Source: Cupriavidus plantarum (lineage in GTDB: Bacteria; Pseudomonadota; Gammaproteobacteria; Burkholderiales; Burkholderiaceae). Taken from it: a stretch of 64,000 bases of DNA. A program made the translations under genes and the position numbers. The number at the start of each line of letters is the position of its first letter. Position 1 is the stretch's first letter. Below are positions 45,671-55,373 of the stretch, piece after piece. The notes below the pieces were generated by a model that saw only the letters and a list, made by a program, of their open reading frames with translations, had not been told where the DNA came from and did no database searches. Location of the stretch: assembly GCF_905397285.1 (NCBI RefSeq), contig NZ_CAJPUX010000001.1, positions 434,001 through 498,000 of the forward strand. The letters run 5' to 3'.

Positions 45671-48600
45671 ACTTCTCGGCCGCCTTCATCCATCGCCCGG
45701 TCGCGACCGCGCTGCTCACCATCGGTATTCTGCTGGCCGGGCTCGCGGCGCTGCGGCTGCTGCCCGTCTCGCCGCTGCCACAGGTCGACTTTCCCACGAT
45801 CTCCGTGTCCGCGTCGCTTCCCGGTGCAAGCCCCGAGACCATGGCCGCTACCGTGGCCACGCCGCTCGAACGCGCGCTCGGCACCATCGCGGGCGTGAAC
45901 GAGATCACGTCGTCGAGCTCGCTGGGCTCCACGCGCGTGACGCTGCAGTTCGACCTGTCTCGCGACATCGACGGCGCCGCGCGCGACGTGCAGGCGGCTA
46001 TCAACGCCTCGCGCGCGACGTTGCCGACGAGCCTGCCGAACAACCCGACGTATCGCAAGGTCAACCCCGCCGACGCGCCGATCATGATCATCGCGCTGAC
46101 GTCGCCGACCATGACGCGCGGGCAGCTTTACGATGCGGCCTCGACGATCCTCGCGCAGAAGCTTTCGCAGGTGGAGGGCGTGGGGCAGGTCACCATCGGC
46201 GGATCGTCGTTGCCCGCGGTGCGCGTGGAACTGAATCCGACGGCGCTCAACAAATACGGCATCTCGCTCGAGGATGTGCGTAACACGATCAGCGCGACGA
46301 ACGCGAACCGTCCGCTCGGCGTGCTCGAGAACAACGCCAACAACTGGCAGGTCTACGCGAACGATCAGGCGATGGCGGCCAAGGATTACATGCCGCTGAT
46401 CATCCGCTATGCCACGCCGGGGACGTATTCGTCGGCCTCGGCGGGCGCGCTGATCGCAAGCACCGCCAACGCGACCGCGGGCGGCAACGTCAGCACCAAG
46501 ACCGTCAACGGCGTGACCACGACGACGCTGACCACGAGCAGCGGCACCACGACGATCACCACGGGCGCGACGGGCGGCAACAACGGCAACTCCGGTCCGA
46601 ACTCGCTGCAGGTGCCCGTGCGCCTGTCCGATGTCGCGAACGTGACGGACTCCGTGCAGGACATCCGCAATGCGGGTTCGGCCAACGGCAAGCCGTCGGT
46701 GCTGCTGGTACTGAACCGATCGCCGGGCGCGAACATCATCGAGACCGTCGATCGCGTGAACGACATCCTGCCGCAACTGCGCAAGATGATTCCCGCCACG
46801 ATCTCGATGGATGTGATGCTGGACCGCACGCCGACCATCCGCGCTTCGCTACGCGAGGTCGAGCACACGCTGATGATCTCGATCGCGCTCGTGATCATGG
46901 TGGTCTTCGTGTTTCTGCGTAACGTGCGCGCGACGCTGATTCCGAGCGTGGCGGTGCCGGTCTCCCTCATTGGCACGTTCGCGGTGATGTACCTGTGCGG
47001 CTTCTCCCTGAACAACCTTTCGCTGATGGCGCTGACCATCGCGACGGGGTTCGTCGTCGATGATGCGATCGTCGTGCTCGAGAACATCTCTCGGCACATG
47101 GAGAACGGCATGAAGCCGCTGCAGGCCGCGCTGCGCGGTGCGCGGGAGGTGGGCTTCACGGTGATCTCGATGAGCTTGTCGCTGATCGCGGTCTTCATTC
47201 CGCTGCTGCTGATGGGCGGCATCGTGGGCCGGTTGTTCCAGGAATTCGCGATCACGCTGTCGGTGGCGATCCTCGTCTCCCTCGTGGTCTCGCTCACCAC
47301 CACGCCGATGATGTGCGCCAAGCTGCTGCGCCCGGTGAAGGAAGAGAAGCGCGGCCGCTTCTATCACGCGAGCGAGCGCGTGTTTACGTGGCTCTACGAC
47401 CAGTACGCGCGCACGCTCGGCGTGGCGTTGCGCCATAGCGCGCTGGTGTGGCTGGTGCTCATCGCGACCATCGGCCTGAATGTGTGGCTGTATGTCATCG
47501 TGCCGAAGGGCTTCTTTCCGCAGCAGGATACGGGTCGGCTGATCGGATTTATCCGCGCGGATCAGGCCACGTCGTTCCAGGCGATGACCAAGAAGCTCGA
47601 CAACTTCATCACGATCGTGCGGTCGGATCCGGCGGTGGTCAACGTGACCGGCTTTACGGGAGGATCGCAGCGCAACACGGGCCAGATGTTCGTCACGCTG
47701 AAGCCGCTATCCGAGCGGAAGGAAACGGCCGATGCGATCATTGCGCGCCTGCGCGTCAAGCTCGCCAAGGAGCCCGGAGCGAGCCTGTTCCTGACCCCCG
47801 TGCAGGACATCCGCATCGGCGGGCGGCAGAGCAGCTCGCAGTACCAGTTCACGCTGCAGTCGGATGACCTCGAGGTCTTGCGCGCATGGGAGCCGAAGGT
47901 CCGCGCGGCGATCTCGAACATCAAGGGTATCGAGGACGTCGATACCGACACCAACGACAAGGGCTTGCAGACGTCCGTGATCATCGACCGGGACACGGCG
48001 TCGAAGCTCGGCGTCACCGCGCAGCAGGTCGATGCGGTGCTCAACGATGCGTTCGGGCAACGGCTGGTCTCCACGATCTATCACCCGCTGAACCAGTACC
48101 GCGTGGTGATGGAGCTCAGTCAGGAGTACCTGCAGGGGCCGCATGCGCTGCAGGATATCTACGTGGTGACTGGCGGCGGCAACCGCGTGCCGCTCTCCGC
48201 GTTCGCGCGCGTCACGCCGACGAGCACGCCGCTTGGCGTGAACCATCAGGGCCAATTCGCGGCATCGACGATTTCCTTCAACCTGGCGGAAGGTTTTTCC
48301 CTGTCTCAGGCCACGGATGCGATTCGCGATGCGCTCGCGCGCATCGGCGCGCCGGAGACGCTGCAGGCCAACTTCCAGGGTGGCGCGAAAGCATTCCAGG
48401 ACTCCCTCAAGAGCCAGCCATACCTGATTCTGGCGGCGCTCATCACGATCTACATCGTGCTCGGCGTGCTGTACGAGAGCTATGTGCACCCGCTGACGAT
48501 CCTGTCGACGCTGCCGTCGGCGGGCGTGGGCGCGCTGCTCGCGCTGCTGGCCTCGAAAACGGACTTCAGCATCATCGCGCTGATCGGCGTGATCCTGCTG

Positions 48601-48966
48601 ATCGGCATCGTCAAGAAGAACGCGATCATGATGATCGACTTCGCGATCGATGCGGAACGCCGCGAAGGTCTCTCGCCGCGCGAGGCGATCCATCGCGCAT
48701 GCCTGCTGCGTTTCCGCCCGATCATGATGACGACGATGGCCGCGCTGCTGGGCGCGATTCCGCTGGCGATGGGCCGCGGCGATGGCGCCGAACTGCGAGC
48801 GCCGCTCGGGATCTCGATCGTCGGTGGTCTGGTCGTCAGCCAGTTGCTGACGCTGTACACGACGCCGGTGGTCTATCTCACGCTCGACCGCTGGCGCCTG
48901 AAGGTCAATGCATGGCGCGCGCGCCGCCGGCGCGATGCGCCCGACGCCGAGCCGCGCCTGCATTGA
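45667..48966 (+). CDS. mdtC: RND multidrug efflux inner-membrane subunit MdtC, with an extra insertion
   Basis: A 1099-aa RND subunit, about 70 residues longer than E. coli MdtC (1025). Its order matches Mdt[67 protein letters not shown], and [19 protein letters not shown]. The extra length is a low-complexity segment at about residues 254-314 (Ala, Ser, Thr, Gly, Asn) within the periplasmic porter domain, just before [22 protein letters not shown]. It starts inside the mdtB stop (ATGA) and ends in a one-base overlap with a possible start of the outer-membrane gene. Confidence 0.95.
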   Translation: MNFSAAFIHRPVATALLTIGILLAGLAALRLLPVSPLPQVDFPTISVSASLPGASPETMAATVATPLERALGTIAGVNEITSSSSLGSTRVTLQFDLSRDIDGAARDVQAAINASRATLPTSLPNNPTYRKVNPADAPIMIIALTSPTMTRGQLYDAASTILAQKLSQVEGVGQVTIGGSSLPAVRVELNPTALNKYGISLEDVRNTISATNANRPLGVLENNANNWQVYANDQAMAAKDYMPLIIRYATPGTYSSASAGALIASTANATAGGNVSTKTVNGVTTTTLTTSSGTTTITTGATGGNNGNSGPNSLQVPVRLSDVANVTDSVQDIRNAGSANGKPSVLLVLNRSPGANIIETVDRVNDILPQLRKMIPATISMDVMLDRTPTIRASLREVEHTLMISIALVIMVVFVFLRNVRATLIPSVAVPVSLIGTFAVMYLCGFSLNNLSLMALTIATGFVVDDAIVVLENISRHMENGMKPLQAALRGAREVGFTVISMSLSLIAVFIPLLLMGGIVGRLFQEFAITLSVAILVSLVVSLTTTPMMCAKLLRPVKEEKRGRFYHASERVFTWLYDQYARTLGVALRHSALVWLVLIATIGLNVWLYVIVPKGFFPQQDTGRLIGFIRADQATSFQAMTKKLDNFITIVRSDPAVVNVTGFTGGSQRNTGQMFVTLKPLSERKETADAIIARLRVKLAKEPGASLFLTPVQDIRIGGRQSSSQYQFTLQSDDLEVLRAWEPKVRAAISNIKGIEDVDTDTNDKGLQTSVIIDRDTASKLGVTAQQVDAVLNDAFGQRLVSTIYHPLNQYRVVMELSQEYLQGPHALQDIYVVTGGGNRVPLSAFARVTPTSTPLGVNHQGQFAASTISFNLAEGFSLSQATDAIRDALARIGAPETLQANFQGGAKAFQDSLKSQPYLILAALITIYIVLGVLYESYVHPLTILSTLPSAGVGALLALLASKTDFSIIALIGVILLIGIVKKNAIMMIDFAIDAERREGLSPREAIHRACLLRFRPIMMTTMAALLGAIPLAMGRGDGAELRAPLGISIVGGLVVSQLLTLYTTPVVYLTLDRWRLKVNAWRARRRRDAPDAEPRLH

Positions 48967-49037
48967 TGCGACCCATGCGACTGATGCCAGCCACACCAAC
49001 GAAGCCAACGAAGCGATTCACGCGAATTCCGTTCCCG

Positions 49038-50531
49038 ATGCGATCCATGAAGCCGATGCACCGCTCCTCCACGTTCCGTCTGGCCGCACTGACCGGTGCG
49101 CTACTGCTTGCCGGCTGCGCGGTGGGTCCCGACTACAAGCGGCCGGACGCGCCGACGCCCGCCGCCTTCAAGGAGGCCAGCGCCGACATGCCCGCATGGA
49201 CGGGCGACTGGAAGACCGCGGAGCCGCGGGATCAGGCGGCGCGCACGGACTGGTGGCGCGTGTTCAGCGATCCGGACCTCGACATCCTGATGGCGCAGGT
49301 CGAGATCTCGAACCAGAACATCAAGGCCGCCGAGGCGCAGTACCGGCAGGCCGCCGGCGCGTTGCAGGCCGCCCGCGCGGGACTCTTCCCGACGCTCAAC
49401 GGCACGGCGAGCGCTTCGCGGTCCGGCAGCAGCACGACCAGTCAGGCGGGCAACATTCGCAACGGTCAGAGTGTCACGCTGTCCGCGGCATGGGAACTCG
49501 ACGTGTGGGGCCGGGTGCGGCGGCAGGTGGAAAGCAGCCAGGCCAGCGCGCAGGCGAGCGCGGCGGATCTTGCTTCGGCATTGCTGTCGACGCAGTCGAC
49601 GCTGGCGCAGAGTTACTTCCTGCTGCGGATCGCCGATGCCCAGCGCGCGCTGCTCGATCGCACGGTAAGCGACTACGAGCGCTCTCTGCAACTCGTGCGC
49701 AACCAGTATGCGGTGGGCACCGCGCAACGGTCCGACGTCCTGCAGTCGGAGACGCAACTGAAGTCGGCGCAGGCGCAGCAGATCGATATTCAGATCACGC
49801 GCGCGCAGTTGGAGCATGCGATTGCCGTGCTGATCGGCAGGTCCCCTTCGGAACTGACGATGCGTCCCGCGGACTTCACCACCATGCTGCCGCGCGTGCC
49901 GGTGGCCGTGCCGTCGCAACTGCTGGAACGCCGCCCCGACATCGGGGCGGCCGAGCGCCGCATGGCGTCGGCCAATGCGGAGATCGGCGTGGCGCAGGCC
50001 GCGTACTATCCCACGCTGTCGCTCTCGGCCACGGGCGGCCTCACCGCGGCGACGCTCGCGCGCTGGCTGTCGCTTCCCGACCGCATCTGGTCGTTCGGGC
50101 CCTCGCTGGCCGGGGCGATCTTCGATGGCGGACTGCGCAGCGCGAACAAGGCGCAGGCGGTGGCCGCCTACGACCAGACCGTGGCGGCATATCGTCAGAC
50201 CGTGCTCAACGCGTTCCAGGAAGTCGAAGACAACCTCGCCGCCGCGCGCCTGCTCGAGCAGGAAGCCGTGGTGCAGAACGACGCGCTACGCTCGGCGCGC
50301 GATGCGCTTGCGCTCGTGAACAACCGCTACAAGGCGGGTACCGCGGCGTTGCTGGATGTACTCACGGCGCAGACGGCCGCCTACACCGCGGAACGCACGG
50401 CCCTCTCAATCACGAGCCGCCAGTACACCACCGCCGTCATCCTCATCGCCGCGCTTGGCGGCGGCTGGCATGCGGAGGGCACGGACATCGCCAGCGAGCC
50501 GGCAGCGGCGGGCCGGGCGGGCGAGCATTGA
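49038..50531 (+). CDS. NodT-type outer-membrane efflux lipoprotein (TolC-like)
   Basis: A protein of 497 aa from this start. The lipoprotein signal peptide ends LLLAGC, followed by AVGPDYKRPDAPTPAAFKEA, the classic N-terminus of the OprM/NodT family. Two repeated OEP domains follow (WWRVFSDPDLDILMAQVEISNQNIKAAEAQYRQA and RRPDIGAAERRMASANAEIGVAQAAYYPTLSLS). It forms the trimeric exit duct of the MdtABC pump. An earlier in-frame ATG at 48966 overlaps the mdtC stop by one base. That could be the true, coupled start, with a 50-residue leader that is long for a lipoprotein. Confidence 0.93.
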   Translation: MRSMKPMHRSSTFRLAALTGALLLAGCAVGPDYKRPDAPTPAAFKEASADMPAWTGDWKTAEPRDQAARTDWWRVFSDPDLDILMAQVEISNQNIKAAEAQYRQAAGALQAARAGLFPTLNGTASASRSGSSTTSQAGNIRNGQSVTLSAAWELDVWGRVRRQVESSQASAQASAADLASALLSTQSTLAQSYFLLRIADAQRALLDRTVSDYERSLQLVRNQYAVGTAQRSDVLQSETQLKSAQAQQIDIQITRAQLEHAIAVLIGRSPSELTMRPADFTTMLPRVPVAVPSQLLERRPDIGAAERRMASANAEIGVAQAAYYPTLSLSATGGLTAATLARWLSLPDRIWSFGPSLAGAIFDGGLRSANKAQAVAAYDQTVAAYRQTVLNAFQEVEDNLAAARLLEQEAVVQNDALRSARDALALVNNRYKAGTAALLDVLTAQTAAYTAERTALSITSRQYTTAVILIAALGGGWHAEGTDIASEPAAAGRAGEH

Positions 50532-50620
50532 GACGATTCTGAAAATGCGTTGACGGGGTGGTTTTCGGGGGCAAAGGGGCGTAGCGTGGGGCTTCCTCAA
50601 CCAAGGAAAGGAAGCCAAAC

Positions 50621-51067
50621 ATGCACACCCTTTCAAGGATCTACGATGCGGAGATCCCGCTGCAGCCGGTGTCTGAAGCGACCGCCATGCGCGGCGACGC
50701 CTTCGCACAAACGCGCGGACACCTCGAAGCGCTGCGTCATCTCGACGCAAACTGGGATTCTTTCGGCAGCCAGAAGCCGCAGGCTGCCGCCATCCTTCAG
50801 GCGGAGACGATGTTGTCGCCGCTGCTTGCCGCGGCGGAAGGTCGTTCCGACTGGCGAGCGCCAGGCGTGTCGGCGGACGAAACGGGCGCCGTCATGCTGG
50901 AGTGGTGGCACGGCGAACGCACGCTGACGCTGGTATTCGACGGCACGACCGTCACGTACCTGCGGGCGTGGGGTCTGGATATCGCGAACGAGATGGAAGA
51001 AGGCGCATTGGCGCCCGGCGGGTTTCGCGGACTGTGGGACTGGTTTCGTGGGAGGCAAGGCGCATGA
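50621..51067 (+). CDS. Uncharacterised small protein (NWDSFG-type), first gene of a coupled pair
   Basis: A 148-aa acidic soluble protein with no signal or membrane segment. AAGGAAAGGAAG gives a strong ribosome site. It has the pattern EALRHLDANWDSFGSQKPQ near residues 35-53 and a later VMLEWWHGERTLTLVFDG, then EMEEGAL. From memory, an NWDS(Y/F)G segment followed by an EW strand pair recurs in small proteins across many bacteria with no assigned function. Its stop overlaps the ATG of the next gene (ATGA), so both are made together. The flanking mdt and plsY genes are core, so this pair looks inserted. A toxin-antitoxin or defence-accessory role is possible but unproven. Confidence 0.7.
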   Translation: MHTLSRIYDAEIPLQPVSEATAMRGDAFAQTRGHLEALRHLDANWDSFGSQKPQAAAILQAETMLSPLLAAAEGRSDWRAPGVSADETGAVMLEWWHGERTLTLVFDGTTVTYLRAWGLDIANEMEEGALAPGGFRGLWDWFRGRQGA

Positions 51068-51504
51068 TTCCTGACCACGAGCTACTTTATCGCCGTATTC
51101 CGGCGCGCACGTCCTTCTTTTCTGTCCACGACGGCAAGCTTCGGCTCAGCAAGGCTGCATTCAGCGATGCCATGCGCCAACCGTCGGTCGATCGGGCGGC
51201 GCTGCTACAATTTTTTCCCGCGCGCGCGCTTACCCGGCCGGACCAGGGCGTCGTTTGCCTGATAGCGGGAGAGGTCCGTGCGATCTACGACATCACCTCT
51301 GACGATCAGACGGCGCGCGGGGCGATCGCTCACGATATGGACGTCATCGCGGCACCGTCTCCGCACAACCGCGCTCACGCCTTGATCGTCGCAGTACCGT
51401 CATTGCCTTCCGAGCGTCCTTTTCTCAAGTTGAGAGAGCGACTGGCCCGGCTTGCCGAGCGTCGGGGCTGGGTGCTGGAGCCATCCACGACGCATGTGTG
51501 CTGA
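51064..51504 (+). CDS. Uncharacterised small protein (LLYRRIP-type), second gene of a coupled pair
   Basis: A 146-aa basic soluble protein beginning MIPDHELLYRRIPARTSFFSVHDGKLRLSKAAFSDAMRQPSVDRAALL. The pattern 'L(L/Y)RRIP ... G...S..AF......SVD' seems to me typical of the partner that often follows NWDS-type genes. The middle has VCLIAGEVRAIYDI and then HDMDVIAAPSPHNRAHALIV, with His and Asn residues that could be catalytic. The C-terminus is LARLAERRGWVLEPSTTHVC. It overlaps the first gene by four bases and ends 6 bases before the convergent plsY stop. Function unknown. Confidence 0.68.
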   Translation: MIPDHELLYRRIPARTSFFSVHDGKLRLSKAAFSDAMRQPSVDRAALLQFFPARALTRPDQGVVCLIAGEVRAIYDITSDDQTARGAIAHDMDVIAAPSPHNRAHALIVAVPSLPSERPFLKLRERLARLAERRGWVLEPSTTHVC

Positions 51505-51510
51505 CCCGCC

Positions 51511-52122
51511 TCAGCCGGGCTTCTTCTTCTCCCCGATCCGGCTTTCCTTGCCGGAGAGCAGCTTGGCGATGTTCGCGCGATGGCGGACGATCAGCAGGAC
51601 GCTGATCACGAAGATCGCGCCCGTGACGATGTCGACCCCGGACATCAGGACGTGGAAGAACGGGGCGAAGATGGCCGATACCAGCGCGGCGAGCGACGAA
51701 TAGCGGAAGAAGAACGCGATGATCAGCCAGGTGGCCAGCGTGGCGAGGCCGAGGATCGGGTCGATGGCGAGCAGGATGCCCGCTGCCGTCGCCACGCCCT
51801 TGCCGCCCGCGAAGCGGTGGAAGACCGGGAACAGGTGGCCCAGGAACACCGCTACCGCGACGAGCGCGATGCCCGCGTCCTGCACGCCGTAGGCAGGGCC
51901 GAAGCGTTGAGCGAGCCAGACCGCGAGCCAGCCCTTGGCCCCATCGCCGATGAGCGTCAGGATGGCGGCCTTCTTGTTGCCCGTGCGCAGCACGTTCGTG
52001 GCGCCGGGGTTGCCGGAGCCATAGCTGTGCGGATCCGGCAGACCCATGAGCTTGCTGACCACGACGGCGAAGGACACCGAACCGATCATGTAGGCGACGA
52101 CGGCAAATATCAGATTGACCAT
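51511..52122 (-). CDS. plsY: Glycerol-3-phosphate acyltransferase PlsY
   Basis: A 203-aa membrane enzyme that moves an acyl group from acyl-phosphate to glycerol-3-phosphate, the first step of phospholipid synthesis. It has five to six hydrophobic segments and three conserved cytoplasmic motifs: [40 protein letters not shown], and [11 protein letters not shown]. The C-terminus is basic. It lies 74 bases downstream of the ybaK stop on the same strand. Confidence 0.97.
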   Translation of the reverse strand: MVNLIFAVVAYMIGSVSFAVVVSKLMGLPDPHSYGSGNPGATNVLRTGNKKAAILTLIGDGAKGWLAVWLAQRFGPAYGVQDAGIALVAVAVFLGHLFPVFHRFAGGKGVATAAGILLAIDPILGLATLATWLIIAFFFRYSSLAALVSAIFAPFFHVLMSGVDIVTGAIFVISVLLIVRHRANIAKLLSGKESRIGEKKKPG

Positions 52123-52196
52123 TGCGGGGAAGTGTCAGGTGTCAAAATTTTTAGCTGGCGCGATTGTAGCGCGCCGGCCGCCCCGCACCGTCAGAA

Positions 52197-52667
52197 TCAG
52201 TCCGGCAGCGCGCATTCCACTGGCGTCGCGCCGAGAACATCGATGAGGACGTTCGGCGCGATGCTGACGAGATAGCCGCGGCGCCCGCCATTGATGTAGA
52301 TGCGCGGCAAGTCCGCGATACTCTTTTCCATGTAGACGGGCATCTTGCGCTTCGTGCCGAACGGGCTGGTGCCCCCTACCAGATAGCCTGTGTGCCGCGA
52401 CGCGGTCTCCGGCGTACAGGGTTCCACCTTCTTCACGCCGATCTGCCGCGCCAGTTCCTTCGTCGACACCTGGCAGTCGCCATGCATCAGCACGACGAGC
52501 GGCTCCTTGTTCTCGTTCTGCATGATCAGCGTCTTGATCACCTCATGCTCGGGCACGCCCAACTCGCGCGCCGACACCTTGGTGCCACCCCGATGTTCGT
52601 ACGCATAGGGGTGGTTGTCGAACGCGATCTTGTTTTGCTTCAGGAATTTTGTGGCTTGCGTTTCCAT
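52197..52667 (-). CDS. ybaK: Cys-tRNA(Pro)/Cys-tRNA(Cys) deacylase YbaK
   Basis: A 156-aa YbaK/EbsC protein that removes mischarged cysteine from tRNA-Pro in trans. It starts METQATKFLKQNKIAFDNHPYAYEH and has VSARELGVPEHEVIKTLIM, the conserved substrate Lys in TKELARQIGVKKVEPCTPE, and GYLVGGTSPFGTKRKMPVYME with the GxxPFG loop. The start at 52667 is the conserved one; the 13-residue upstream extension was rejected. Confidence 0.95.
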   Translation of the reverse strand: METQATKFLKQNKIAFDNHPYAYEHRGGTKVSARELGVPEHEVIKTLIMQNENKEPLVVLMHGDCQVSTKELARQIGVKKVEPCTPETASRHTGYLVGGTSPFGTKRKMPVYMEKSIADLPRIYINGGRRGYLVSIAPNVLIDVLGATPVECALPD

Positions 52668-52845
52668 GCTGGCTGACTGGCATCGTCCTGGACCAATGGC
52701 GCACATGATACGCCTGCATGCGCCTCCGTTTCGATGCGTGAACTATTCCGTGGCGGAAAGCATCCCCGACAAAACTTCACTAGGGTCCGCATCGCGCCGT
52801 AGCGATACTCATCGTCGTGATATCCCTGAACGAGGAGAGTGAGAG

Positions 52846-53838
52846 ATGAAGCGTTCGGCAAGAAGCATTCGGGCCGCCGTGGCCGCCATGACCCTAGGCC
52901 TGATGGCGCCCGCGCTGTCGGGGATGAGCGTCGCGTATGGCGCGTGGCCAGAGAAGCCCGTCCGGTTGATCGTGCCAACCGCGCCCGGCGGCTCGCCGGA
53001 CATCGTGGCCAGGTTGTACGGCGAAGCGCTTTCCCGGCGGCTCGGGCAACCCGTGGTGGTCGAGAACCGGCCAGGCGCGGGCGGCAACATCGGCATTCAG
53101 GCGCTGCTGGCCGCGCCGGCCGACGGCTACACCGTGGCCTATGGCAACAACGCCACGCTGGCCACGAATCGATTCCTGTACAGCAAGCTCCCGTACGACC
53201 CCGACAAGCTGGTGCCGATCGTCGGGCTCGTGACGACTTTCAGCATCCTCGCCGTCAATAACTCACTGCCGGTGAAGACGGTGCAGGAACTTGTCAGCTA
53301 TGCGCGCGCGAACCCGGGCAAGCTGTCGATGGGTTCCGCGGGCAACGGCACCACGAGCCATCTCGGCGGGGAACTGTTCAAGGTCATGACGCAGGCCGAT
53401 ATCACGCACGTCCCGTACAAGGGCAGCACGCCGGCCTTGCAGGACCTCGTCGGCAACAACGTGCAGCTGATGTTCGATAACGTGCCGTCGATCGGCCCGT
53501 ATGTGTCGTCGCATCGCGTTCGCGCGCTGGCCGTGACGTCGCGCACACGCTCGCCCCGTTATCCCGATATCCCCACGCTTCAGGAAGCGGGGCTCAAGGG
53601 GTATGAGGTGACGGCATGGGCGGGGCTCGTCGCGGCACCGGGCACGCCTTTGGAAGTGGTCGAGCGGCTGAACAAGGAAACCAACGCGATCCTGCGCGAT
53701 CCGGAATTCCGCGCGCAGCTTGACCGGTTGTCGTTTGAGCCGCTGGGCGGCACCGCGCGCGACTTCCAGGCGCTCATCGCCTCGGAAACCGTGAAGTTTG
53801 GCGAGCTCGTCCGCAAGAGCGGCGCCAGGGTGGATTGA
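52846..53838 (+). CDS. Bug-family tripartite tricarboxylate transporter substrate-binding protein
   Basis: A 330-aa periplasmic binding protein. The signal peptide is residues 1-32 (ending SVAYGA). It is followed by WPEKPVRLIVPTAPGGSPDIVARLYGEALSRRLGQPVVVENRPGAGGNIG, the diagnostic Bug signature, then ITHVPYKGSTPALQDLVG. Bug proteins feed TctAB-type carriers or act alone; they are hugely expanded in Cupriavidus and Bordetella. Adjacent to an N-acyl-D-amino-acid deacylase 8 bases downstream, it probably binds an acylated amino acid or its product. No TctA or TctB gene is nearby. Confidence 0.95.
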   Translation: MKRSARSIRAAVAAMTLGLMAPALSGMSVAYGAWPEKPVRLIVPTAPGGSPDIVARLYGEALSRRLGQPVVVENRPGAGGNIGIQALLAAPADGYTVAYGNNATLATNRFLYSKLPYDPDKLVPIVGLVTTFSILAVNNSLPVKTVQELVSYARANPGKLSMGSAGNGTTSHLGGELFKVMTQADITHVPYKGSTPALQDLVGNNVQLMFDNVPSIGPYVSSHRVRALAVTSRTRSPRYPDIPTLQEAGLKGYEVTAWAGLVAAPGTPLEVVERLNKETNAILRDPEFRAQLDRLSFEPLGGTARDFQALIASETVKFGELVRKSGARVD

Positions 53839-53846
53839 GCCGGACC

Positions 53847-55373
53847 ATGACCATGCCCATCACCATCCAGTACGACACGATCATCCGTCACGGCGATCTC
53901 ATCGACGGCACGGGCGCACCGCGGCGCGCCGCCGACATCGCGATACAGGACGGCGCCATTGCCGCCATCGGCGACCTGCGCGACGCGCGGGCGGCCACCG
54001 AAATCGATGCGACCGGGCTCGCGGTCACGCCTGGTTTCATCGATACCCACACGCACGACGACTGGCTGGTGTTCCAGTCGCCCGAGATGCTGCCGAAGGT
54101 GACGCAGGGCGTGACGACCATCATCGCGGGCAACTGCGGCATCAGCCTGTTTCCGCTCGTGACCCGCACGATCCCGCCGGCGCCGCTCGATATCCTGCGG
54201 GGCGGGTACCAGTTCCCTTCCGTGCAGGCCTACCGCGACGCATTCGCGGCGGCACCGGCCGCGGTCAACGTGGCGGTGCTGGTCGGGCAATCGACGTTGC
54301 GCGCGCGGCATGTCGGCCAACTGGGCGCGGCCGCGAGCGACGCGGAGATCGAACGCATGCGGGAGGATGTGGAAACCGCATTGCGCCAGGGCGCCATCGG
54401 TGTGTCCACGGGTACGTTCTATCCGCCATCGGCCGCCGCGCCGGAAGACGAGATCGTGCGCATGTGCGAGCCCATGCGCCGGCTCGGCGGGGTACTGGTG
54501 TCGCATATGCGGGACGAGAGCGATCGCGTGCGCGAGGCCATCGACGAAACGGCGCGTATCGGCAAGGCGCTGGGCGTTTCCACGGTCATCTCGCACCACA
54601 AGCTCGTGGGCAAGCAGAACCATGGCCGCAGCCGCGAGACCCTCGCACAGGTGAGCGAGCTCGCGCGGACCATGCCGCTATGCATGGACTGCTATCCATA
54701 CGCGGCGTCCTCGACGATGCTGCGTCCCGAGCGCGTGGACCAGTGCGACCGCATCCTGATTACCTGGTCGTCGACGCATCCGGATGTGGCGGGCCGCTAT
54801 CTGGAAGAGATCGCCGAGGCATGGGGACGCTCGCGCCGCGAGGTGGCCGAGGCGCTGGTGCCCGGTGGCGCGGTCTACTTCATCATGGACGAGGGCGATG
54901 TCCGCGACATCCTCGCTTACCCCGATACGATGGTCGGCTCCGATGGCATTCCTTCCGACGAGACGCCGCACCCGCGGCTGTGGGGAACGTTCCCGCGCGT
55001 GTTGGGCCTGTACTCGCGCGATCTAGGCCTGTTTCCGCTGGAGCGCGCCGTGCACAAGATGACGGGGCTCGCGGCGCGGCGCTTTGGCCTGGAACGCCGT
55101 GGAGAACTGCGCGTGGGGCATGTGGCGGACATCACGGTGTTCGACCCCGCGACGATCCAGGACCGCGCCACGTTCGACGATCCGGTACAGCCGTCCGTCG
55201 GCGTCGTGCATGTGCTCGTCGCGGGCAAGGCGACGTTGCGCGATGGCATGCCCACGGGCAATCGGCCCGGGCGCTTCGTCGGATCGACGCTCGTGAAGGG
55301 TGACGCGGTGGAAGTTGACTCGATCAAGGCGCAGGCAGCGCCTCCGAACGCTGCTCGCGCAGCCACGCAATGA
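53847..55373 (+). CDS. N-acyl-D-amino-acid deacylase (D-aminoacylase)
   Basis: A 508-aa amidohydrolase that frees D-amino acids from N-acyl derivatives. It has YDTIIRHGDLIDGTGAPRRAADIAIQDG, the zinc motif GFIDTHTHDDW, a Cys in IIAGNCGIS, VSHMRDESDRVREAIDE, STVISHHKLVGKQNHG with two His, and VGSDGIPSDETPHPRLWGTFPRVLG with the catalytic Asp. The C-terminal beta-sandwich is MTGLAARRFGLERRGELRVGHVADITVFDP. It forms a unit with the upstream Bug gene. Its last 50 bases overlap the convergent LysR gene, so both C-termini share DNA. Confidence 0.94.
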   Translation: MTMPITIQYDTIIRHGDLIDGTGAPRRAADIAIQDGAIAAIGDLRDARAATEIDATGLAVTPGFIDTHTHDDWLVFQSPEMLPKVTQGVTTIIAGNCGISLFPLVTRTIPPAPLDILRGGYQFPSVQAYRDAFAAAPAAVNVAVLVGQSTLRARHVGQLGAAASDAEIERMREDVETALRQGAIGVSTGTFYPPSAAAPEDEIVRMCEPMRRLGGVLVSHMRDESDRVREAIDETARIGKALGVSTVISHHKLVGKQNHGRSRETLAQVSELARTMPLCMDCYPYAASSTMLRPERVDQCDRILITWSSTHPDVAGRYLEEIAEAWGRSRREVAEALVPGGAVYFIMDEGDVRDILAYPDTMVGSDGIPSDETPHPRLWGTFPRVLGLYSRDLGLFPLERAVHKMTGLAARRFGLERRGELRVGHVADITVFDPATIQDRATFDDPVQPSVGVVHVLVAGKATLRDGMPTGNRPGRFVGSTLVKGDAVEVDSIKAQAAPPNAARAATQ

